NCBI GenBank assembly: GCA_021234155.1
Contig: JAJEKV010000014.1
Coordinates: 3,861,563 to 3,925,562 of the forward strand
Reading direction: 5' to 3'
Source of the DNA: Isoetes taiwanensis
Taxonomy: Eukaryota; Streptophyta; Lycopodiopsida; Isoetales; Isoetaceae
DNA length: 64,000 bases
The position numbers and the translations under genes are program-made. Position 1 is the stretch's first letter, and each line of letters starts with the position of its first letter. Below, piece by piece: positions 54,811 to 64,000 of the stretch. Below the pieces are notes generated by a model, which saw only the letters and a program-made list of their open reading frames with translations, was not told where the DNA came from and searched no databases.

Positions 54811-56454
54811 AGCAAACCCTGTACTATATCATACCTTTAAAATCCCAAAAATTGGCGTTGATTTTGCTGTCTTCACTCTCATTGCAAATCTTCCACCTAT
54901 GGTCTCCCATAAGTGGCAGCACCAGCAATGCCTTCTAAACAAATGAAAGCAAGGGATTTGATATTAGAATTTTGTAAGTGGGCTTCAATTCGTTATGTTT
55001 GCCATGATCTAGAGAACATAATTCCAAGCTCTTTCTTAGTATTCTCTTTTCTGGAATCTGAGTACTCAGTGAGCTCAAACAAAAAAGGTGTTAATTATTA
55101 TCCATATAGAAACTCACATGCCTCACCGATATTGCATTAAATATATGCCTTGTCTATAAAAATTCTCAAAATGTGTTCTTTATGTGCGAATGAGAGTGGT
55201 CCTCCAAAAGATACCAAGATATGTTTCTCAGCATTCACAATAAATATCGCTGACTTACATACATGTTAAATCATATAAAAGCCACAAAATTTAAGAAAGT
55301 TACCTTGCCATTTCTGAGCCTCATAATGCCATACACAATGTCTCTGTAAGAAATGACTAAAGATCCAAAACCCTATTTTAATCTAAAGAGGTTTTGCATG
55401 CAATGGCTGAAGAGGCAAAATACTATTTTGCTCTGAAGAAGTTTTGCATGTTGTACAATCAATATGCTGGATAGCATCGAAAGCATTGTTGCTGCAACAT
55501 TAGTCTTGCCGTCTAGATCTTTCCCCTATTCATATTCATGCATGCGCTAAATGTGTAATGCTATAATAAATTACTCTAGATTCTCAGCCGTATTTCATGA
55601 CTACACTGATAGTTTGAGTTTGATATACAAACATGGCAGCTCGTTTGGGCATATCTAAACGTTTCTTAGGGCTTTTCATGTTCAAGGGATGCTCATATTA
55701 ACTGAATCAACAAATAGAAGAAACCGAAGATATGAAAGAACAGTGTTCTTACTTGCAAGAAGAAGTTGTCATGAGAATCCCATGAATCAAAGCAAGAAGA
55801 ATGCTTAAAAATACATACAAAGGAAGAAGAATCTTTGACGATCTGCAAAGCCCATAGTTCAAACACAAAAAGAGCTCAGCCGGGAGACATAGTAGACAAC
55901 ATGCTTCAATCAACAAAATAAGGGGTAATCTCACATGTAAAGGGATCCATTGCTTGCCAGGAGAGTAGACACTATAAGAAATGACCTTCAACTGCGATAA
56001 TCTATCCAAGCCATGTGTCTTTACTCTTCCAGGCTATAAATCCTCATCAACCTCATCCTCTATGCCCTAACATGATATTGATCCTCACCTCTGATTCTTG
56101 TCATTCAATGGTCCTTGAAGAAAGCTTGTGAGCATCCTTGCTCTATGCATCACGTAAGAAATTAAAAAATATAGATTCATGGTAGTCAACATATTTCAAA
56201 ATCTCAGAAGGTGTATTCTGATGATGGCCAAACTATGAAGAATGCATTAGAAAGTCCCAAGGAGAGCCCAAAAGCAAATCCATGTTCCAAATAAACTTCA
56301 ATAACCTCTGTTATTGAACTTCTGTCCTCTAGAAGATCACGCCTCCTAGAAGAGGCAGTTACCATATCACACATGCCCAATTTTATTGAAATCAAACGGT
56401 CCACAATGCATTATCTAGTCTAACTGTTCAAAAGGCATTTAAGAAGACAAGAAG
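54811..56454. other. No recognised gene
   Basis: AT-rich; the small frames (for example 54913-55140 plus, 55749-56009 minus) have no recognised motif. Confidence 0.4.
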
Positions 56455-57583
56455 GTCGCAGTTCCTTTAATGCTTGGTCAAGTGGAAGCACTTGCCCATG
56501 GAAGACACAACATGGGTATTAAAGCAAGATCTAGAGAAGTAATACTTGGAATTCATGGAGCAATTCGGCGGTAAAGTCATCTAAGAATGGGTCGATCCCA
56601 ACCTGTCGGGTGCTCTTAGCTAAGCTTGAGTATGTCTTAGTGTAAGCGCATGAAAGCATATGCATTCTAGGATAGTTGGAGTGCATACTCGAACATCTTG
56701 GAGTGTAGGCGATGATGAGATCTCCCAAGAGTGCGCATGACCGAGAGGGTCATGTGAGAGGAGCGCAACATTGTGGGCGATGATGGGATCAGTAAAAAGT
56801 TCCCTAGCTTAAAACCTTCGGGACCACGATGCACTGCGGGTGTGCATGACTGAAGAGGTCATGCTCGAGTAGGCACGGGATCGTAGGCGATGATGGGATC
56901 ATCAATAGGATGTTCTCTACGCCACGATGCAGGGCACATGCACGAATAGGGGGGTCATGATGAGATAAGCGTGACCATGTGCGATGATGGGATCATTTGG
57001 GACGTTTCCTAGCTTAAATCCCCAGGGGTGTGAGGAACTGCGGGTGTACACGATCAAGGGGATCTTGTACAAGGTAGCACCCAATCATGGGCGATGATAG
57101 GATCGTCTTAAACGGTCCTTAAGCTCAAATGCTTTAGGCCATGATCGAGTGCAAGGTAGTAGAGGTAACCTTGAGCTAGTAGCTCGGCCCAAGGAGGTAA
57201 TTAGAGGGGTGGTCCCCTAAAACCATAAACTTATTAACTAAACTAACGTAATGTGCTACTTGTGCAGGCTAGTGAAGGGGAGCATGAAGGAGGGTGCACA
57301 TTACGAGAAGACATGAGTTATAGATTTTAAACTTAACTATGAACTCCTAAGTTTGTTGTGATAATATTATGTGTGTAAACTTTTATAATAATACTTGTTA
57401 CGGCTATATATTTTTGTATAAGTTATAGATGTAGCCTTATAATTACATAATAAGTAATTAATAGAAAGTTAATATTTTCAATACAGTTAAGTTCCTATAT
57501 TCATGTTGTGAGTTTGTAGGGTTGTTACAGGTTCATCATCTTAGCGTAATGCTAAGGACAGCATTATCCTAAAGGGGGGAGAA
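56455..57583 (+). mobile_element. Gypsy-3: chromodomain end, repeats, PPT
   Basis: The 3' end of a third gypsy element. Near 56470-56585 broken frames read LVKWKHLPMEDTTWVLKQDLE and EFMEQFGGKVI, the end of a chromodomain. A non-coding spacer follows with five GCGATGATG-containing imperfect repeats at 56709, 56778, 56887, 56981 and 57091. It ends with a GGACAGCATTAT box and the polypurine tract AAAGGGGGGAGAA (57571-57583). Everything upstream of the chromodomain is missing. Confidence 0.8.
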
Positions 57584-59810
57584 TGTGACGTTCCCCTGAA
57601 ATATACGCTATAAATACGTATAGTTGGATAGGCATATTCACCCCTTATTCCTTAATCTACACCGTACGTAAAATTCCTCGTTTGTGGGGTATGCAAATAC
57701 AAAATTTGCTGTACTATATAACAAGATTCGCAAAATACTATAAGATTTCAAGCGGAATACTATATGGTGTTGATTTTGTACGTGCAAAATACAATTATGA
57801 GGGCTCTCGCTGCCCTACGTCACCCCCCGTGTGAATATGCACCCAAACCAAAGGGGGTTTAAGGGGGATTTTAATTTAAATGTGTTGGACCCAATGGTTG
57901 TGTTAATTAATGTCAATGGTAGTTATGTGTTGGTTGTTAATGTCAATGGTTGTTATGTGTTGGTTGTTATATGTTGGTTGTTATGTGTTGGGGGATTTAA
58001 TTTTTATATGTTGGATGTTAATGGTTTGTGTTGCAAAAATTTTTTTTGGCCCCTTCGGGCCCTTAGGGACGTCACACCCCCACCTCCCATGACCTCCCAG
58101 TGTGACAAAAATTTTAGAATTCAAACCAGAAAAAAACTAGAATTCATTTGAGGCTTTCATCACCTATATAGCTTTTGAATTTCATCACAATAAAACAAAT
58201 AGAACATAAGTAAAAGTTACCATAAAGATAGAGCAGATTGATCCCATTATTCTGAAAGTCATAAAGTTTGCAACACCCATACACAAGCATTTTTCAACTG
58301 GAATTTAACAGCAGCCTTTGGCCTCCATGGATTCTTGTGGTAAGAAACCAAAGTGGGAAACTTTTCTGCTTGTTAGCACAAGGATCTAGAAGCCTTGGAA
58401 TTTGCTTAATAACTGCCTCAAAATCTAAAAATGCATGGTAATTTTTTGCAAGCTTCATTCGGAATGAGCCATAAAACAATATCCAATAGCGCAATCCTGT
58501 ATTAATCAGCTGGTAGGATGTGAAAGCCTACCAAACCTGGCCAAAAAATTGCTGTTTTAGCATAGATAACTTAACCAAACATATCCATATCATACACTAT
58601 CAAAAAGATCTCGGAGAGAGCTTTCCAACGCAATAAAAATCATCTGAAACAGAGCTCTGGATCAAAAGTTATGATAAGAAATGTGTTGCCGGTGGGGAAA
58701 CTGCACTACATGCGCCCTTCAAGCCCTTCATGTGCCCAACCCGGCCGAAAAATTGCTGTTTTAGCATAGATAACTTAACCAAACATATCCATATCATACA
58801 CTATCAAAAAGATCTCGGAGAGAGCTTTCCACGCAATAAAAATCATCTGAAACAGAGCTCTGGATCAAAAGTTATGATAAGAAATGTGTTGCCGGTAGGG
58901 AAACTGCACTACATGCGCCCTTCAAGCCCTTCATATGCCCATTATGCACCACACACACAAAAAGAGGGCTTTTGTTGTGAGCCATTGGTTGTTGACCATT
59001 ATGCACCACACGCACAAAAAAAGGGCTTTTGTTGTGAGCCATTGGTTGTTGACCATTGAAAAAAAAAGGCTAAAATCAATGGCTCAGAAATGGTGCACTC
59101 TAGATGTACGCATTATTACATCTATTTGAATACATCATGAAATCATAGGAAAACCTTAGTGAAAAGCGTACAAAAACACAAAGAAAACCCCCTGTTATTA
59201 TGCAACATATTTTTTGGACCACGTCACTATACAAGTCTACTTTAGTAGCCTTGTACACCATAGTAGGTGGAAAAGGGAGCATGGCTAAGTTATTCATATA
59301 ACTTAGCCAACCTTAGGCATAGGGCCATTTCTACATGGCCTCACCCTATTGGGCATCCGCCACATGGAAGCACCACATTGGAGCCACGTGGCAGTGACAT
59401 GAAACCCTAACCTATAAATCGCCAAACCCTAACCCTAGGCCATTTTTCTGGCTCCAACAGTCTTGTTACCTTGTTCGCGCTCGAAACTCTGTTTCAAGAA
59501 TCGTCTATTGTGGCATAGCATAGCACAGCAGCCCCCGGAGCATGCGTGCATCGGTAGGAATGGAAGCTGCTTCGAACACCTTGAAGGCCGTGGGGACACC
59601 GGGAGCAAGAGGGAGTTCCACAGAAGCAGATATTTGGGTTAGAGTCCTTTGTAGATCATTTGGAAGTTAGGATTCCAGATGAGTTAGCACTAGCCATTCT
59701 AGAACCCTCAGTCTAGATCCTGAACCCTAATCTATGAACCCTAACTGTAAGTTAGATGCATGTGATTAGGATTAGATGTTACTAGTTATGGTGCCCGACG
59801 TTGCCGGGCC
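57584..59810 (+). repeat. Gypsy-3 LTR, right border uncertain
   Basis: Starts TGTGACGTTCCCC directly after the polypurine tract. The right border is not visible in place. Sequence to about 59810 has weak similarity to the gypsy-2 LTR (AGCAGATATTTGGGTTAG versus AGCAGAAATTCGGGTTAG), and a CCTATAAATC box lies near 59411. The LTR end may be the separated piece at 63110-63286. Short TGTTGGTTGTTA repeats occur at 57908-57995. Confidence 0.55.
58530..58943. repeat. 204-bp tandem duplication
   Basis: GCTGTTTTAGCATAGATAAC at 58551 recurs at 58755, and the copies are nearly identical to the TTCAAGCCCTTCAT block. A 59-bp duplication of TATGCACCACAC...TTGTTGAC follows at about 58940-59054. Confidence 0.85.
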
Positions 59811-62800
59811 TAGTAATAATTTGAAGAGGTAATAATTTGAAGAGTTTGTTGTTTCATAAATCAAGTGTCTCGTGGTTGAAAGATGGTGAGCCTAAATGAT
59901 GACTACATTAAAAAATATCTACGAAACTATGAGTTCGCAACAGTAATATTTAACATGGGAAGTTAGAATTCTTGAGCTCCATTATTTGTTGAGTAGAATT
60001 ACTTGTAATTATGAGATGCTTGTATATGCTTCAAGCATGTTTTCATAGAGTGCTCCATGTTCTCTTATTTGCAAAGAGAGATTTATAGGTGATTATTACA
60101 TGAACATGGAAGAATTATATGTGAAAATTTTCTAGAGTGGAATAAACTTGTAGAGGATAGTAAGAGCTCTTGTGCAATTGATTGCCATCCCACAAAAAAA
60201 AAACATCTTAGATGCAGAAACATGCAGTTGCCATCCAATAAAATGCATTATAGTTTTGGAACTTCTTTCAAAAGAGATGGGATATTTCTTTACGTTTTCT
60301 ATTTTTAACTTGTTATAATATTAGATGTCAAATAATATTATCATATTGAAGTTGTGATGGGATGCCTATGTTGTGTTGGCATAAAGGATCTATAACACAA
60401 AAGGATTGCAGAATTGTGGTATTATGGACTCATTGTGTCCTATGTAATGAAATGGTGTGCCCAATTAATCAGGGCATTGTGGCTGGGATGCAATATTCTA
60501 TAGGCAAACAACCCATCAAAACCCATCTTCAAAAAAGAAATGAAAGCGCCATCCTAATTGTTGTTGCAAAAAACATCTTCAGAGAAGAAATGAATGTGCC
60601 ATTCGTTAAAAAGTTAGTTTCTCTATTCATCAGATGGATAATAGTATGATAGATTAAATGTTAAAAGCACAAATGATCTGTACTAAAAAGCAGAAATGCA
60701 GTTCAGCCATCTTGAGGTTATTGTAAAGACCATCTTCAAAAGAGAAATGAATCTGCCATTCGTTAAAAAGAGGACTTCCAGCACATTGCCAATCATACCT
60801 TAGAAGTTTCTCTATTCATCAGATGGATAATATTGTAATAGATTAAATGTTAGGAGCACAAATGACATGCACTGTGAAGCAGAAGCATAGTTCAGCCATT
60901 CGAAGTGTGAAGTGTGAAGTTTTACTTGATAATTTAAGAACATTGCGTGTCCATTGCATGTCCACTCCAATGACAAATGACTTGTATTGTGAAGCAGAAG
61001 GGCAGTTAAGCCATCCTTAAAGGTGTGAGGCTTTACCTGATAACTTAAGAACGTTGCATGTCCTCCAATAAAGGTATTAGCCATCCAATGACAAATGACC
61101 TGTACTATGAAGCATAGACGCAGTTCAACCATCCTTCGAGGTGATAATGTAAGAACGTTGCATGTCCTCCAGTTTCTATGTATCAGCCATTCTTAGAAGA
61201 GTGAAGTTGTACTTGATAATTTAAGAACATTGCATGTCCACTCCAATGAGAAAGGTCAATTAGACCATATTTTGTCATATGTATACATTTGACTACCTTG
61301 CATATATTCTGAAGCTGAGCTATTGTAGTTCAAACCAATCATGAAGCCCAATCTTAGAATGCTCACAACTGAGCCCTCAGATACTCATAGCATATCCAAG
61401 CATGGTGCTATATAAGAATCACATTGTGAAGGATCCCACCTAAAGGAATATAAAATTTATACCAAATAAAAGCTTAAAATATCTCAGATGATTACCTGTA
61501 AAAGCCCTGCATTAGGGCTTTCAAATTGGCCTCATAATGTCCCTCCAACTGTCATTGCAAGCACAATAGGGCATGGCCTTCAAGTTTTTTTTTTTCATAT
61601 TTCCATAGTTCCACTGTGGAGGGATAAGAAATGCATGATAATCATGGGGATTTATGGGCTCTATTAGATAAAGCAATATTAAAGCTTTCAGTCACTTGGG
61701 ATAACTGCATGATAATCAAGGGGATTTATGTGCTCTATTGGATAAAGCAAGCATATTAAAACTTTTGAGTCACTTGTTAAATAGGTCTTCGTGTAGCTGC
61801 TTGCTTGAGTCTAATCACAACATTCCATAATCATTTAGTTTATAAACCAAAAGGAATTATCAACTATTTATCTGAACATTGTCTATACCTACAGCAAGCA
61901 TTCTATGAACACGAATCTAATAACAGCACATTTGCACAAAGAAAGGAATGAATTACAACAATATGCTTCTGCTAACACATTGGCATTTGGATCAGCTTCA
62001 CAACAATCTATCTTGAAATAATAATCCTGTAAATATGCAATGGAAAATCACATCAGCTTCACAACAATCTATCTTGAAATAATAATCCTGTAAATATGCA
62101 ATGGAAAATCACATTGTTGGATTTAAGTCTTAACAGTACATATTATCCTATATATGCACTCAATAAGAACTCTATATACACTAACTAAGAACTCTATATA
62201 CAGTCAATAGGAACTATGTATGAATTGACAAATTGCAATAATTTGATTCGTTACCACAAATGACCTACGTGAGAACAAATTTTATGACTATCCAGAATTT
62301 GATTCGTTACCACAAATGATTTACGTGAAAACAAACTTTATGACTATCCAGAATGTGCGATCGTTTGCTGGTGTAGTTAACTTCTTGGCAAAACCCTAGA
62401 AATAAATGTGTGGCTTGCATATTGTATCTTTGAGCATATGAAAAGGTAGGTTCTTGGGATATCTGATGCACACATATGAAAAGGTAGTTTCTTGGCATAC
62501 CTGATGTACATGCATGCACTCCTATTTGCACAAAGACAAATGGGGCTTCTAATTGGGACAACTCCATGCAATGCACTTGGAATTTCCACAAAGACAAAAG
62601 GTGCCTTCTGCCTGCAACATCAAAGATGATTACTGCTGCATGTTAAGAGCACAGCAAACAAAAACACAAAACCCAACACTATAAGAGCCCAGTGCTAGTT
62701 ATCATGTGAGATACGGGAAACACCATCTTCAAAGAATGGCCGAAAACAAAGTTGGAACTCTTACACATAGCTCGGCCATATAATCAGACCAAATACATGT

Positions 62801-63109
62801 AATCTATACAGTCAATATAGTACCTCCTTTTCATGCATTCCTTCAAAACATTCATAACTAATAACACACTTCTTCCTGCAATCTTACTTGCCTGATTTGT
62901 TCATGCATGAGCCTTCTCCATCTCTTTCACCAGCAGATGCTTTCAAAATGCCCAAAACTATGAATTAATTTGGTTTTATACACTACTTGCATCTACTGAA
63001 AATAGCATACTGCATTAGATATACATATCAACTAAGGCGCTACCTATGGCAACATCACATTGGAGGCAAATATTGATAATCCTGTTAGTGCTGACATTAT
63101 ATTATGCTT
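59811..63109. other. No recognised gene; tandem duplications
   Basis: No coding region is recognised. A ~117-bp repeat with ACAAATGACNTGTACTNTGAAGC recurs at 60670, 60858, 60974 and 61092 (the first spacing is 188 bp). Smaller tandem duplications lie at 61640-61780, 61991-62112 (61 bp), about 62245-62360 (59 bp) and 62436-62500. The minus open frame across 60812-61132 is a translation of the repeat. Confidence 0.5.
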
Positions 63110-63286
63110 CCGATGTTATAGGAGCCCATAGAGGAAGGGCACGCAAGACACCTTCGTGTTCCTTTCTCGCATTAGGGATACCTTGGGTGCGGGATAGACG
63201 GAGGGCCCATGCGACCGAAGGGCTGGATAGGGGATTTCCCGCGAGATGTACGACCGGGCGTCGTATATTTGGTGCGGAACGTCACA
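63110..63286 (+). repeat. Gypsy-family LTR end
   Basis: Ends GGAACGTCACA, the exact inverse of the TGTGACGTTCC LTR start, and is followed by a primer binding site. It is related to the ends of the gypsy-2 LTR and of the 52520 fragment. It is the 3' end of a 5' LTR on the plus strand; the element's interior continues past the window. Confidence 0.82.
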
Positions 63287-63287
63287 A

Positions 63288-63299
63288 TGGTATCAAAGC
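63288..63299 (+). promoter_or_regulatory. Gypsy primer binding site
   Basis: TGGTATCAAAGC, one base after the LTR, matches the initiator tRNA-Met site of gypsy-1 with one change. A TTCTTGG...CCAAGAG hairpin follows. Confidence 0.85.
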
Positions 63300-64000
63300 A
63301 ATGTTCTTGGTTGACCAAGAGCTAGCACTGACCATATCCCTAAATAGGTAGATTAACTAGCCTAGTTAAGAAATGGAATGAGAATTCCAGTCTTGAACTG
63401 CGAAATGTGGGAGAATTTTTTTTTTCCCATTAGCAGGGTCAAAACTAGATTAAATTATAGTCTAAATGGTAGAAATAATATAGTCAAAAGAAATCTTCTA
63501 GTAATTTGAGTTCAAGTTGTTCATGAACCGCACCTTTTCAAGTGAAAATCGAACGAGAAATCGCTCAAAAGAAAGTTTGAAAGAAAATGGTGCGAAATGA
63601 CTAATATTTGGCCCAAAAGAAATAGGAAGTTTCGTGAAATAGTTAAGTGATTAAGGAAAGTACCTTAATTAATAACTCGTAGTTATAATAAATTTATTCT
63701 TAGAAAAAGTAGCCACTAAATATTTGGAAGCACCTTTACTCTTTAGGAGTTCTCAAAATTGTAGCCTGAATCTCTCCTTTGTCCTTGTAAAGCGAATTAT
63801 AAGCTAATCTCCGAAGCTGTCATAGAGTGTCCACTGAACGAACAGTCTGCGAGATTGATCCAAAGGTGTCGTGAATAGACACAATCAACCATCAATGGAG
63901 GCAAGAGCTCTCAAAGAGACCACTGTCAAAGAAACCAAATTGTTGGGAGGACCAAATAGGCAGCTAAGAAGGTTGGAAGCTCCAGCTTGCGCTTGAACGT
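63300..64000 (+). other. Leader of partial gypsy element
   Basis: Non-coding so far; begins with the conserved post-PBS hairpin and GCACTGACC. No H3-like frame or paired leader motif is seen before the window ends. Confidence 0.55.

Noticed and set aside
60812-61132. Minus-strand frame of 106 codons
   Set aside because: It covers the 117-bp tandem repeat and repeats with it.

Overview
The window comes from a nuclear genome of a land plant rich in transposable elements. The evidence is two intron-containing plant housekeeping genes, a PLS-type pentatricopeptide pseudogene, L1-type LINE remnants with a zf-RVT domain, and Ty3/gypsy chromoviruses with an initiator-tRNA-Met primer binding site. 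I cannot name the species; a fern or another seed-free plant is a guess.

Layout. 0.1-2.1 kb holds a G-rich low-complexity tract and a 169-bp satellite. 3.5-8.5 kb holds LINE remnants. Two intact genes follow: a JMJ30/JMJD5-like JmjC protein (9552-11901, +, six exons, 399 aa) and, convergent to it, coatomer subunit epsilon (13360-15114, -, seven exons, 289 aa). About 330 bp upstream of the coatomer ATG begins a 28.4-kb nest of transposons. One 5'-truncated LINE (15451-43832, -) is split by a 13.4-kb gypsy element (17129-30496, -), a small 5'-truncated LINE copy (30760-30996, +) and a second gypsy element (32043-42875, +). The second gypsy contains a 6.07-kb CACTA-like DNA transposon (35001-41071) carrying a possible captured host exon. 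Target-site duplications support each major step. From 44 to 64 kb there are a PPR pseudogene, hairpin-rich minisatellites, two LINE derivatives that keep ORF1 but lack ORF2, a degenerate SWIM/MULE-like transposase, and pieces of further gypsy elements of the same lineage.

Main discovery candidate. Between its 5' LTR and gag, the 13.4-kb gypsy carries extra genes on its coding strand. One begins with the exact histone H3 amino terminus MARTKQTARK (27904) and, after a Lys/Arg/Glu-rich region broken by frameshifts, ends in a complete H3-type histone fold (26697-27257) with CENH3-like features. A second extra gene of unknown function follows (24633-26177). A paired structural motif of about 68 nt occurs four times in this leader. 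Both extra genes share an upstream layout of this hairpin, a TTTGGTCGATTT box, a telo-box and a TATA-like box, so they look like separate transcription cassettes. The same element encodes a chromodomain at the end of its integrase. A retroelement with both a chromodomain and an H3-like protein suggests a chromatin-targeting or chromatin-modifying strategy that I do not know to be described.

Several apparent frameshifts in this element fall at homopolymer runs (G8 at 27282-27289, G7 at 26137-26143), so decay and assembly error cannot be separated from this sequence alone.
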